A DNA stretch of 64,000 bases from Blastopirellula sp. J2-11 (GTDB taxonomy: Bacteria > Planctomycetota > Planctomycetia > Pirellulales > Pirellulaceae): the NCBI RefSeq assembly GCF_024584705.1, contig NZ_CP097384.1, forward strand, positions 3,844,001 through 3,908,000, given 5' to 3'. This document shows, one piece after another, positions 25,777 to 35,184 of this stretch (position 1 is its first letter; each line of letters opens with the position of its first letter). The position numbers and the translations under genes were made by a program. The notes under the pieces were generated by a model that was not told the DNA's origin, made no database searches, and saw only the letters and a list, made by a program, of their open reading frames with translations.

Positions 25777-26280
25777 ATGCGTATTCTCTTTGCGATCACC
25801 GCCGCGGCTCTGGCGCTCTTGTTGGTGAAAGTTTATCTCACCGTCGATGAGCATCGCGCCGCCGCTGCGCCCCAAGCCGAAGTTTTGGAAAACGCCGCCG
25901 GCGAATTTCGCCTAGAGCTGGAACTTTCGTTTGACGCGGGTCCCGATCGTTTTTCGGCCGACCTCAACAATTCCAACGCCGTCAGCGTTCGCTTTGCCGG
26001 CAAGGCGCTTTATGCAACCGACCAACCGATCGCCGCCGGTGAAAACATCGAAATTGCCGACATCGACAACATCGTCGTCGGGCGAAACGAATTTCTGATC
26101 GAAGCGACTCCACAAAACCCTGGCCCCCCGCTCTTCGCGAAGGTCGCGATCTATTCAAGCCAACAACACGAGCCGATCGCCGAACGTTTTCTATGGGCGC
26201 CGGCCGGAGCTGCGATCCTGTCTGGCGTCGCTAATTTCTCCACCACGGCCGACCATCCGGCCGACGGAGGGACTCCATGA
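25777..26280 (+). CDS. Unknown membrane-anchored protein in metal transport operon
   Basis: 167 residues, ATG 25777, 6 bp after the binding-protein stop and overlapping the ATPase start by 4 bp (ATGA). One N-terminal hydrophobic segment (ILFAITAAALALLLVKVYL) anchors a predicted beta-rich extracytoplasmic domain (FRLELELSFDAGPDRFSADL, VSVRFAGKALYAT). A conserved-looking NEFLIEATP segment follows. No family recognised. Its place inside the operon implies a role with the transporter, perhaps as a docking or accessory factor; that is inference only. Confidence 0.7.
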   Translation: MRILFAITAAALALLLVKVYLTVDEHRAAAAPQAEVLENAAGEFRLELELSFDAGPDRFSADLNNSNAVSVRFAGKALYATDQPIAAGENIEIADIDNIVVGRNEFLIEATPQNPGPPLFAKVAIYSSQQHEPIAERFLWAPAGAAILSGVANFSTTADHPADGGTP

Positions 26281-27062
26281 TCGCCCGACCGACACGTTCT
26301 GGAGTTCCGGCCGTTCAGGTCGACCACCTGACAGTGAGCTATGGCCCGACGCCGGCGCTGCTCGATATTTCGTTTCAGATCGAAGCGGGACAGTTAGTCG
26401 GAGTGATCGGTCCCAATGGCTCTGGCAAGTCGACACTGATCAAAGCGATTCTCGGCTTTATGAAACCCGACTTGGGCGAGGTTCGCTTGTTTGGCGCGCC
26501 GACCGAAAAAGCCCGGCGGCGCGTCGCCTATGTTCCGCAGCGCGGCGCGGTCGACTGGGATTTCCCGGTCACTGTCGAGCAGGTCGTCATGATGGGACGC
26601 TATGGACAAATCCCCTTTTGGGCCTGGGGACCGTCGCACGAAGATCGTCAGCATGTCGACGACGCGTTGGTAACCGTTCGCATGGAAAAATTCCGCCGCC
26701 GACAGATCGGGCAACTCTCAGGCGGACAACAGCAGCGGGTCTTTATGGCGCGAGCGCTCGCCCAAGGCGCCGATATTCTGCTGCTCGACGAACCATTCGC
26801 CGGCGTCGACGCCGCGACTGAACGCGCGTTACTGGAAGTGCTGGACAGCACCAAGCAGGCAGGACGAACGCTGATCGTCGTTCATCACGATCTCGCGACC
26901 GCCGCCGAATATTTTGATTCGCTGCTGTTGATTAAGCAGCGTCTGTTCGCATTCGGCTCGCCGCAGCAAGTCTTGCAGCCAGAGTTGTTGTCTGAAGTCT
27001 ACGAAGGATCGCTGAAAGCGTTTGAGCATTTGCGCGACGTCTCGACAGGAGGTGGAAAATGA
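26277..27062 (+). CDS. Metal ABC transporter ATP-binding protein
   Basis: 261 residues. Walker A GPNGSGKST, Q-loop YVPQRGAVDWDFPVTVEQVV, signature LSGGQQQRV, Walker B DILLLDEPFAGVD and the H-loop HHDL are all intact. The wording of the Q-loop region is typical of Mn/Zn/Fe importers (MntB/ZnuC/YtgB). Both ends overlap neighbours by 4 bp, showing tight translational coupling. Confidence 0.95.
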   Translation: MIARPTRSGVPAVQVDHLTVSYGPTPALLDISFQIEAGQLVGVIGPNGSGKSTLIKAILGFMKPDLGEVRLFGAPTEKARRRVAYVPQRGAVDWDFPVTVEQVVMMGRYGQIPFWAWGPSHEDRQHVDDALVTVRMEKFRRRQIGQLSGGQQQRVFMARALAQGADILLLDEPFAGVDAATERALLEVLDSTKQAGRTLIVVHHDLATAAEYFDSLLLIKQRLFAFGSPQQVLQPELLSEVYEGSLKAFEHLRDVSTGGGK

Positions 27063-28600
27063 ACTTCCTCTATGACGTGTTTGTCGAACCGCTCGCTTCC
27101 GGCGGATATCTGTTTCGCGCGATGTTCGCCGGCTCACTCGTCGCAATCGCTTCGTCGATGATCGGCTGCTTTATCGTACTGCGTCGCATGGCCTTTTTGG
27201 GGGACGCGATCTCCCACTCGATGCTGGCCGGCGTCGTCGGCGGCTATTTGCTAATGAAATTGATCGCCGGAGAGGAAGCCCATTTTGGGGCGATGATCAT
27301 TGGCGCGTTGTTGGCCGGCTTTGTGACGGTGCTGTTGATCGGCTTTGTCTCACGCGCTTCGCGCATCAAAGACGATACGGCGATCGGCATTATGTACACC
27401 GGCATTTTCGCCTTTGGCGGCGCGATGGCGAGCGTCTTCTCCAGCGAGATCCATGTCGACTTGATGCACATGGTGATGGGGGACGTCTTGGTTGTCGACG
27501 CCGAGCGACTTTGGATGATGGGCGCCGTCACCGCAATCATCCTGTTTGTCGTGATCTTGTTCTATCGCCAACTGCAATTAACCAGTTTCGATCCGATTAT
27601 GGCCGCGTCGGTTGGCGTTTCGGCGCCGCTGGTCGGATACTTATTGACCGCCTGCACGTCGCTGGTCGTCGTGTCGGCCGTTTCCATCGTCGGCATCATT
27701 CAAGTGGTCGGGCTCCTGATTACGCCGGCTGCCGCCGCTTATTTGCTCTGCAATCGCTTGTCGAGCATGCTGGTCCTCTCGGCGGCGCTCGGCGTCAGCA
27801 GCGTAGTGCTGGGCGTTTACGCTTCAGCCTGGCTCAATATCGGCGCCGGCTCGTCGATCGTGATGGCAGGCACCCTGCAATTTATGGTGATCTTGATTCT
27901 CGCGCCGCACAACGGTCTGTTAGCCGGCACGCTGCGGCGCTGGAACCAGGTTCCTCAACATGTCGTCGAAGACGTCCTTGGTTGCTTGCGGCGCGACGAG
28001 ACGCACGCGACGCGATTAGAAACCATTCGAGCCCATGTGCAAGCGACGCCGGCTACGTTACGTCGCGTGCTGCAGCGAATGGTGGCGATGTCGCTGCTGG
28101 ACCAGACGCCGCAAGGTTTTATTCTGACCGAGTTCGGAAATCATGAAGCGCGACGTTTGATGCGCGCGCATCGGATTTGGGAAACCTATCTGCAGCGGGT
28201 TGGCATGCCGGAAGATTCGCTGCACGATCGCGCTCACCTGTTGGAGCACCTGAACGACGAGGCGACCGTCGACTATCTGGATGATCGACTGGGACATCCG
28301 ACTCGCGATCCGCACGGGCAAGAGATTCCTGAAGACTTTATCGACCTAATCCCCGGCGCAGAAGTCAAAGCGAGTCTATTGCGTGACGGGCGCCGCGGCG
28401 TCATTACGGCGATCGCCGGCAGTCACAAACATGACCAAGTCGCGATCGGCGATGTGATCATCGCTGGCCCGCGTGAAATGGAGGACACCATTTGGACCTT
28501 CCGTTTGCCCAGCGGGGTAGAGTTGCATCTTGATCATGATTCGGCCGATCAACTAACCGTGCGGCTAGCTGATCCAAACAGCGAACGACAAGAGAATTAG
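27059..28600 (+). CDS. Metal ABC permease fused to a DtxR-family repressor (YtgCR-like)
   Basis: 513 residues. Residues 1-290 are an ABC-3 family permease with about eight or nine helices (LRRMAFLGDAISHSMLAGVV, VVGLLITPAAAAYLL, LQFMVILILAP). Residues about 300-365 are a winged helix (ETIRAHVQATPATLRRVLQR, TPQGFILTEFG). Residues 366-425 are the metal/dimer domain with DtxR ligands in register: His371, Glu375, His389, His393 (Cys in DtxR), Glu396, His397, and GHPTRDPHGQEIP. The end looks like an SH3/FeoA-type domain. Chlamydial YtgCR has the same permease-repressor layout, and there the repressor part is released by cleavage. No second permease gene follows, so it may act as a homodimer. Confidence 0.93.
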   Translation: MNFLYDVFVEPLASGGYLFRAMFAGSLVAIASSMIGCFIVLRRMAFLGDAISHSMLAGVVGGYLLMKLIAGEEAHFGAMIIGALLAGFVTVLLIGFVSRASRIKDDTAIGIMYTGIFAFGGAMASVFSSEIHVDLMHMVMGDVLVVDAERLWMMGAVTAIILFVVILFYRQLQLTSFDPIMAASVGVSAPLVGYLLTACTSLVVVSAVSIVGIIQVVGLLITPAAAAYLLCNRLSSMLVLSAALGVSSVVLGVYASAWLNIGAGSSIVMAGTLQFMVILILAPHNGLLAGTLRRWNQVPQHVVEDVLGCLRRDETHATRLETIRAHVQATPATLRRVLQRMVAMSLLDQTPQGFILTEFGNHEARRLMRAHRIWETYLQRVGMPEDSLHDRAHLLEHLNDEATVDYLDDRLGHPTRDPHGQEIPEDFIDLIPGAEVKASLLRDGRRGVITAIAGSHKHDQVAIGDVIIAGPREMEDTIWTFRLPSGVELHLDHDSADQLTVRLADPNSERQEN

Positions 28601-29298
28601 CCTTTTTTCTTTTTTGATCCCAAGCCAAATAAGACCCGATTCATCGCTTGGTTCTTGTCCCCTTTGCTGATCTGTCGCTGGATGAAACCGGCGGCACGTT
28701 CGGCGGCGACAAGATAGTCGCGCACCGCCGGTTGATGATAGGCGACGGCAAATTGGATCGGCCGCAATCCATTCGAGTTATTGATTTGGATGTCGGCGCC
28801 TGCTTTGACCAGCACTTTGGCGACATCCAGAAACCCCTTGCGAGCCGCCCAGTGCAAAGCTCCGCAGCCGTCTGGATCGCGTGCTTGCAGATTCGCCCCT
28901 TGGGCGATCAGCATCGCCGCCGCTTCGGCATGTCCTTCGCGTGCGGCGTAGATGAGTGGAGTCTGCTCGGTTCGGGTCGCGCGAATCTCCAGCTTTGCGC
29001 CCCCTGCCAACAATTCTTTCAGCGCGTGCAGCTTGCCATGCAAACTTGCGACGTGTAGCGGCGTGTGGCCATCCCGGGGATTCTGGATGTCCAGGTCGGC
29101 CTGTTGATCGGCGAATTCGCGAATCACTTCGCCGTCATTCCGCCGCGCAGCAAACAAAACGCCCAGTTGCATACGCTCTGCAACGCTACGATCTGGAATA
29201 AAGAAACTGCGCCGACATTTCAGACACAGCACCTCATGGCCGCGCGCTTCGTTCGGCACGACGCCCAACGTCTCGCAAAGCGGACAATGATAGTTCAT
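28597..29298 (-). CDS. Ankyrin-repeat protein with N-terminal zinc ribbon
   Basis: About 233 residues from ATG 29298. The N-terminus has CPLC and CLKC pairs, a zinc ribbon. Four to five ankyrin repeats follow (DGHTPLHVASLHGKLHALKELLAGG, EQTPLIYAAREGHAEAAAMLIAQG, GCGALHWAARKGFLDVAKVLVKAG, GLRPIQFAVAYHQPAVRDYLV). The tail is Lys-rich. Likely a cytoplasmic protein-binding scaffold; the partner is unknown. Its stop overlaps the permease-repressor stop by 4 bp on the opposite strand. Confidence 0.88.
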   Translation of the reverse strand: MNYHCPLCETLGVVPNEARGHEVLCLKCRRSFFIPDRSVAERMQLGVLFAARRNDGEVIREFADQQADLDIQNPRDGHTPLHVASLHGKLHALKELLAGGAKLEIRATRTEQTPLIYAAREGHAEAAAMLIAQGANLQARDPDGCGALHWAARKGFLDVAKVLVKAGADIQINNSNGLRPIQFAVAYHQPAVRDYLVAAERAAGFIQRQISKGDKNQAMNRVLFGLGSKKKKG

Positions 29299-29490
29299 GA
29301 AGCAGTCCCCAACCGCTGCAAAACTCTTGCGGCCGATTCCGACCACAGGCCCTTGCCAAATGGTTATATCGCAGAGACTTCTGAATCCTGCACAAATTCT
29401 GCAACAGCGCCCTCAGAAGTGAGAGACTTCACGGGCGCTTCATCGAACGTTCATTTCAGTCGCTTCGCAGCGTTACGCACAAAGCGACGC

Positions 29491-30348
29491 TTATGATTTC
29501 ATCAATCGCCGCAGCGTCGCCAGATTTCGCGTGTCGAAGGTCTCCCCTTCCTCTTCTCCCTTGGGAGTCTCCAGATACATCGGCATCTGCTCAAATCGCG
29601 CATCATTCACCAACAAGCGAAACGGTTCGATTCCCAGACAACCTTCGCCGATGTGCTCATGCCGATCGACTCGCGAACCAAGCGGCTTTTTACTGTCGTT
29701 CAGATGAATCGCTTTTAACTTGTCGAGCCCGATGAGCGATTCAAATTGCTTCCAGGTCGTTTCGTACTCTTTCTCGGTTCCAATGGGATAACCGGCGGCA
29801 AAGATATGACAAGTATCAAGACAGACGCCGACCCGATCTTTCTTCTTCACGCCATCCAGCATCGCGCCAAGATGCTCGAACGTGTGCCCCAAGCAACTCC
29901 CCTGCCCTGCCGTTGTTTCTAACAAACAGATTGAATCCAGATCCATGGTCGCCTCGATCACTTCATCCAGCGCTTTCACCACTGCGGCGATTCCTTCCGC
30001 TTCGCTGCTGTCAACAAACGCGCCGGGATGGACCACGACATACGGAATCCCCAACTGATCGGCTCGCTGCAGTTCGACTATCATCGCATCCCGCGACTTT
30101 TCCCACAGTTCTGGCTTGGGCGATCCCATGTTGATCAAGTACGACGCATGCGAAAGCGGATGCTTCACTCCTTTTTCGGCCAGCGCATCCTTGAACAGCT
30201 TTACGTCTTTCTCGATGATTTCCTTGGCGCGCCACTGGTTGTTATTCTTGGTGAACAACTGAACGCACTCCATTGACTCTTCCGCGGCGGCATTAACGGC
30301 TTTGTAATAGCCGCCGGCAATCGACATGTGAGCTCCGAAGATTGGCAC
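29491..30348 (-). CDS. nfo: Endonuclease IV, AP endonuclease
   Basis: 285 residues. It cuts DNA 5' of abasic sites in base excision repair. TIM barrel with the family zinc ligands spread over GAHMSIAGG, VVHPGAF, LETTAGQGSCLGHTFEHLG, GVCLDTCHIFAAGY, AIHLNDSKKPLGSRVDRHEHIGEG and YLETPKGE. The family usually begins IGAHMS, so the GTG at 30348 (PIFGAHMS) is taken as the start. The gene stands alone. Confidence 0.95.
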   Translation of the reverse strand: MPIFGAHMSIAGGYYKAVNAAAEESMECVQLFTKNNNQWRAKEIIEKDVKLFKDALAEKGVKHPLSHASYLINMGSPKPELWEKSRDAMIVELQRADQLGIPYVVVHPGAFVDSSEAEGIAAVVKALDEVIEATMDLDSICLLETTAGQGSCLGHTFEHLGAMLDGVKKKDRVGVCLDTCHIFAAGYPIGTEKEYETTWKQFESLIGLDKLKAIHLNDSKKPLGSRVDRHEHIGEGCLGIEPFRLLVNDARFEQMPMYLETPKGEEEGETFDTRNLATLRRLMKS

Positions 30349-30458
30349 AGCACTAATTTCCCAAAGAGTAATACGAGAGACGACAATAAGTCGACGATTT
30401 TAGACGTGATTGCGCTAAAATCCGAGAGGACTCATCGGGGGAGAATCCCCAAGGCCTC

Positions 30459-31085
30459 TTAAATCGTCAGCTGATGAAACAAAATCATCAGCACCATCCC
30501 CAGGATCGCCGTCGCCCATGTGATTGCGCCAAACATCCCCAAGAAGTAACCGATCTGCGTGATCAGCACCGAGCGTGTGTCGAGTCTTCCCTCGCGATGC
30601 GCCTCTAAATCAGACGCCCCCATCCCCCAGGCCAGCACGCCGAAGACCGGACAACCAACCCAACCCAAAACGCCAAACAGGACGATCATGATCCCCCGTT
30701 CCGACAATCGCGATGCCGACGCCGCGTTGGCCAACGGTTTGGGCTCTATCTTAAAGGGATTGCCGCTGCTGACCGTCGGCGGCAATTTGAGCACTGGAAA
30801 AATCGTCGCCGCCGATTGCCAAGGCCCATTCAAAGTAAGTCGCACGTCGCATTGATCATCAACGCGCCCCTGACAGATCCATTCTTCCAACTGATCCAGC
30901 GGCATTGGTCCATAGATGCGTCCCTCTGGTATGCGGAGCGATGCGATCGACTCGACAGGCGCCGTAATCGTTGGCGAATCAGGGTGAAATTGATGCCCGC
31001 ACCCCGCGCAGCGAATCGAACCGCCCGGCGCAGCATCTAATTCCAATACAGCCTGGCAGCTGGGACATTGCAAAGTGAAAGTCAT
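30459..31085 (-). CDS. Zinc-ribbon, GYF-like membrane protein
   Basis: 208 residues. Zinc ribbon at the N-terminus (CPSC...CAGC), then a GYF_2-like segment (GRIYGPMPLDQLEEWICQGRVDDQCDVRL, as in 'YGPxxxxQLxxWxxxGRIxxxxxV') around residues 55-95. The C-terminal half has two or three membrane helices with a DUF4190-like layout (GVLGWVGCPVFGVLAWGMGASDLEAHREGRLDTR). GYF_2 domains bind peptide ligands and are common in planctomycete proteins with such helices. Function unknown. Divergent from the gene at 31262. Confidence 0.8.
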   Translation of the reverse strand: MTFTLQCPSCQAVLELDAAPGGSIRCAGCGHQFHPDSPTITAPVESIASLRIPEGRIYGPMPLDQLEEWICQGRVDDQCDVRLTLNGPWQSAATIFPVLKLPPTVSSGNPFKIEPKPLANAASASRLSERGIMIVLFGVLGWVGCPVFGVLAWGMGASDLEAHREGRLDTRSVLITQIGYFLGMFGAITWATAILGMVLMILFHQLTI

Positions 31086-31261
31086 GAAGAGCCGTCAGCG
31101 AGAAGATTTTTTATGAAGTGGACGATATGGCAGGACTTACGCCCATAATCTTCGACCTTGTTAGTCGGTTTTCCGCCAAACAGTTGATTTTCGTCGCTGC
31201 GTGTCAGTAAAATCAAGTGCCTACTGAATTCCTCGGACTCACCAGCAAGGTGAGCGCCTCT

Positions 31262-31756
31262 ATGGACGCAACCTCCCAATATATCGCGATCGGACTTGCG
31301 CTGGTTGCCATCGCCACCATCGCTATCGGGCTTTGGCTGCGCGCTCGCGGCGGACGCCAAAACCCTCGCGTCGACTTCACGGCCGCCCGCAAGCAGTTCT
31401 CACTGCAACGAGAATTGCTCGAAGCGAAGTTTGAGACGATCGCCAGCCACTCGGGCCGCCCGCGCGGTTTGGCCTGGAAACAGTGCGATTTCCAATCCGA
31501 AGTCCAATTTGCCCGTGACCCGGCCAACTCGCAACTCCGCGCTTTTGTCGCGGTCACCATTAGTTTTGAAGCGATCGAAGGAGGCGGCATGGAAGAAGTC
31601 GCCGCCGTCTCCAACCTACGTGCCGCAACCGCACTTTTCTCGTACGTCGACGGCGCCTGGATGACCGACGGGCGCACGATCTTCAATCTGAACCCGCAAC
31701 AAGCGATCGAACACTACCGCCACACGCCCGAAGTCGCCCCGGCTCCAGTGCAGTAA
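31262..31756 (+). CDS. Hypothetical membrane-anchored protein
   Basis: About 164 residues from ATG 31262 with an AAGGTGAG ribosome site (GTG 31217 also possible). One N-terminal helix (YIAIGLALVAIATIAIGLWL) then a soluble alpha/beta domain. The domain has GLAWKQCDFQSEVQFARDP and a FVAVTISFEAIEGGGMEEV strand, which looks like a small conserved planctomycete domain. No catalytic motif seen. It stands 184 bp upstream of the tRNA gene. Confidence 0.65.
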   Translation: MDATSQYIAIGLALVAIATIAIGLWLRARGGRQNPRVDFTAARKQFSLQRELLEAKFETIASHSGRPRGLAWKQCDFQSEVQFARDPANSQLRAFVAVTISFEAIEGGGMEEVAAVSNLRAATALFSYVDGAWMTDGRTIFNLNPQQAIEHYRHTPEVAPAPVQ

Positions 31757-31940
31757 AAGCGGCAATTCTCCCCCGGCGCCTCTAGCCGCCCAACATCCGG
31801 CGCAATTTGCCTTCTACCGGCACAAACCACCTATCAGCCAACACTTTACGCGCCGCCACTAGGGATTTCCGTCAGGCCCCAATCCAGGTAATATGAACCT
31901 TTGCGTCACGTTGCTCCTCCAGCGAGCAACAAGACTACAC

Positions 31941-32331
<391 letters not shown>

Positions 32332-32359
32332 CGACGATGCCGAAAAGCAAGATAGCCTG

Positions 32360-33232
32360 ATGATGACCAGTCCAGCCGCCAAAACTATCCAGATCTTTCT
32401 GCCGTCAGGCGAACCGCGCGGTGTGCGGATCGCTGAATTTACTAACCGTACGGTTCAGGTGATCGTTGTACCAAGATCGGACTTAGTAGAAGCAAAGCAG
32501 CGAGCCGAGTTGGATCATATTGCCGTCTATTTTCTATTTGGGGAATCAGAAGAATCCGCCAAACCAATCGTCTACATCGGCCAGACCGAAGACATACGAA
32601 AGCGGCTGAATAATCACAATTCAAAGAAGGATTTTTGGACGACTGCGGTCGTGGTTAGCTCCCGAACCCAGACGTTCACTCAGGCTCACATAAGATATTT
32701 AGAATGGTACTGCCTGCAGGCAGCGAAGGAGACGGGCCGTTTCGCAATCGCCAATGACGTTCAGCCAGGCATGCCGTTTGTGACGGAGCCCATGGAGGCC
32801 GATCTGCTGGATGTGTTCGAAACATTGAGCGTCTTGGTGTCGACCGTCGGATACCCTGTATTTGAACCATTCGTCAACAAGAGTACGAACTCGGAGACTT
32901 TCTTTATCAAATCGATTGATTGTGCTGCGGAAGGTGACTTTGTCGAAGATGGGTTTGTCGTCCTGGCCGGTGCGATAGCTCGTAAAGAGATCACTCCTTC
33001 CGGCGTCGACCTAATTGAGCCGGTTCGGAAGCTACTCATCGAAAGTGGCGTCCTTGTGGACCAGGGGACGAACCTAAAATTTACACAAGACTATCTATTC
33101 AACTCGCCCAGCCGAGCCGCAATCGTCGTACTTGGACGCCGAGCAAATGGTTGGACGGAATGGAAAAATTCGTCGGGGAGGACGCTTGATGAGGTCTATC
33201 GGATGAATGGCGATGACCAGACATCCGACTAA
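32360..33232 (+). CDS. GIY-YIG nuclease-family protein with C-terminal DUF4357
   Basis: About 290 residues (ATG 32360; TTG 32324 in frame). GIY-YIG core near residues 50-115: VYFLFGE (GIY equivalent), IVYIGQTEDIRKRLNNH (YIG plus catalytic Arg), then a conserved Glu in RYLEWYCLQ. The C-terminal part has the DUF4357 pattern FNSPSRAAIVVLGRRANGWTEWKNSSGRTLDEV. Such proteins occur in accessory islands; the substrate is not known. Lower GC and its position next to the integrase remnant suggest it was acquired by transfer. Confidence 0.85.
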   Translation: MMTSPAAKTIQIFLPSGEPRGVRIAEFTNRTVQVIVVPRSDLVEAKQRAELDHIAVYFLFGESEESAKPIVYIGQTEDIRKRLNNHNSKKDFWTTAVVVSSRTQTFTQAHIRYLEWYCLQAAKETGRFAIANDVQPGMPFVTEPMEADLLDVFETLSVLVSTVGYPVFEPFVNKSTNSETFFIKSIDCAAEGDFVEDGFVVLAGAIARKEITPSGVDLIEPVRKLLIESGVLVDQGTNLKFTQDYLFNSPSRAAIVVLGRRANGWTEWKNSSGRTLDEVYRMNGDDQTSD

Positions 33233-33536
33233 GACGCTCAATCGGGTGACGAATTTCAAAGCGGAAAACACCAAATCTTTCCTGTATGCCTGACGCGTCC
33301 AAAGCTTGTATTCCGGATCTCCATATCTTGATCCTTTCGCATGGTCACGCGCGACCAAGAGATTTTGGCAAGAACAAACTCGGCGATGGGGGTCGTTGGA
33401 CTCCCTCCTGCGCAGAGCAGTCTGGTCGGGTCTGACTGATCCTCTGGCAACGCTTTTTTTCAAGCTCCTCTGATTTGGCTCGCAAAATGCATTGATTTGG
33501 TCGGGCGGTTTTTGCGACCAGTGGAGTGCTGATTCC
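33233..33536. other. 304-bp spacer, nothing recognised
   Basis: Low coding potential on both strands. No hairpin with T-run and no second copy of the tRNA 3' end (possible att site) was found here. Confidence 0.4.
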
Positions 33537-34634
33537 ATGAGCATTGCGACCTTTTCTCGGATTGCGGGCGCCGAAAATCTGAGCGGCGGCCCTTTGTTGG
33601 ACGCCGACTTGGCCGACTTCTTGGACATCTTGCATCTGTTGATCCGCGAGCCGAGCGTCGTCGGCGCCGAGGATTCGTTCTTTCGGGTATTGCGGCGTGA
33701 GCTGGAGGAAGTGGGCGCCAGGGTTCAGTACTACCAAGGGGTTTTGGTTGCACAGGGACCGCGGCCTTATGACCTGATTCTGTCGGCGCATATCGACCGG
33801 CATGGGCTGCTTTGTACGGGTCCGAATGAGTTTCAATATGCGGCGTTTATCGCCAGCAATCGTTGCGATTTGACCGGCGACTCTGTCTCGGAACAGATGA
33901 TGTACAACATCGGCGATCGCTTCGCCGGGCAGCGCGTGCAGGCGCATTTGCCGTACGCCGGAACCTATTTAGGACAAGCGGCGATTACGCGGTCGTTTGT
34001 CTGCCCGCAACGACACAATTTGATCTTTGAACTAAACGGGCTCGAGTTTCTGCAGCCGGGAACGCCGATTTCGTTTTTGGATCGGCTCAAGATCGAGAAT
34101 GGGTTTCTCTCGGCCCAGTTGGATAACGTGTTGTCTGTCGCGATGCTGGTCCACCTGTTCCGCAAAGGTTTTCGGGGAACGTGCCTATTTACGGCCCAGG
34201 AAGAAGCTGGCCGCAGTTGGCGCTACGCGCTGGAGTGGTTCAAACGGCAGCATTTGACAACGCAAAAGCTGATCGTGGTCGATACAAGTCCCTTCCCCTG
34301 CACGCCGACGGCGACGGCTCAGCAGCTTGTGCTGAGGCGGAAAGACGCCAGCGGAGAGTTCGCCGGGGGGATCACTGACGAACTCCAGAATCGCTGCGAT
34401 GATCTGGGGATCACGACGATGTTCAAAGACGCCTACATCGAAGCGCAAAACGTCGACCGCTGCAAACCGCTCTCGCTCGGCAGGACCGAGCTGGGGAGAT
34501 TGGCCTCGGCGACCTGCGGAGAAATTAACGGTACCACGCTGCAGATTCCGACCACCGGCTATCACACGGCGGAAGAAACCGCTTCGTTGGAATCGGTCGC
34601 AGCGGCGATTCGATTGTTGTCGACCTATTTGTAA
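33537..34634 (+). CDS. M42/M28-type metallopeptidase
   Basis: About 366 residues from ATG 33537. Co-catalytic zinc motifs of the clan MH: LSAHIDRHGLL (His and Asp), AQLDNVLSVAML (bridging Asp), FTAQEEAGRSW (Glu-Glu), IVVDTSPFP (Asp) and GYHTAEE (last His). This set is typical of M42 aminopeptidases, which form large cytoplasmic tetrahedral complexes that trim peptides. No signal peptide. The N-terminal 30 residues precede the fold. No clear operon partner. Confidence 0.82.
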   Translation: MSIATFSRIAGAENLSGGPLLDADLADFLDILHLLIREPSVVGAEDSFFRVLRRELEEVGARVQYYQGVLVAQGPRPYDLILSAHIDRHGLLCTGPNEFQYAAFIASNRCDLTGDSVSEQMMYNIGDRFAGQRVQAHLPYAGTYLGQAAITRSFVCPQRHNLIFELNGLEFLQPGTPISFLDRLKIENGFLSAQLDNVLSVAMLVHLFRKGFRGTCLFTAQEEAGRSWRYALEWFKRQHLTTQKLIVVDTSPFPCTPTATAQQLVLRRKDASGEFAGGITDELQNRCDDLGITTMFKDAYIEAQNVDRCKPLSLGRTELGRLASATCGEINGTTLQIPTTGYHTAEETASLESVAAAIRLLSTYL

Positions 34635-35184
34635 AGTCGATTTCGTGTGACTCACCAAGAGCTGCGATTCCTCAGCAGCTCAACTCTCGGCCGAGCTGCA
34701 ATCACTTGGCGTTCGCAGTGGAAGCAGGTTTTACCGCAAGCGGCGCGAGAGATCTGGGTGATCAGCTCTTCTGACATCCCCCCGATTCCAGCGACATCTC
34801 CTTGCTTTTTCTGCTAACCATTTCGTTAAACCATCAGCGTGACATAGCAAGTCTCTCCACGCTCTGCGGTCGCGATGCTCTCACAATGTGCTCACCAAAA
34901 GCATCGCTTACCGATTCGAAGATTCTGCGATATCGAAGACCTCTTTTGGCCGCGTCGCTTTGCAGCAGACCTCTGCAGACGTGATGAAGAAGGCATGCAT
35001 GCCCCCCGCCCCCCCCCCACTTCACGGGATGACACAAAAAAACTCTCCTACATTGATATTTTTATACCCAAAGAATCATCGAGTCACTACAATGTCTTTC
35101 CCCTCCTTAAAGTCAATCGAATGGATTGCGTTTCGCACTTCTATTGTTTTATCCCCTATATCTCAATTGAATGGAGTTTTACCA
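34635..35184. other. 550-bp leader region of the DUF1559 gene with a C10 tract
   Basis: It holds no convincing gene. A cytosine-rich tract (C6-G-C10, 35002-35018) lies 167 bp before the pseudopilin ATG. From 35030 to 35184 the DNA is AT-rich compared with surroundings, as expected of a promoter/5' UTR. The pseudopilin frame stays open through this stretch, but conservation starts only at ATG 35185. Confidence 0.45.

Noticed and set aside
34888-35184. N-terminal extension of the DUF1559 pseudopilin
   Set aside because: The added 99 residues are low complexity and would place the prepilin signal inside the protein; the ATG at 35185 has its own ribosome site.
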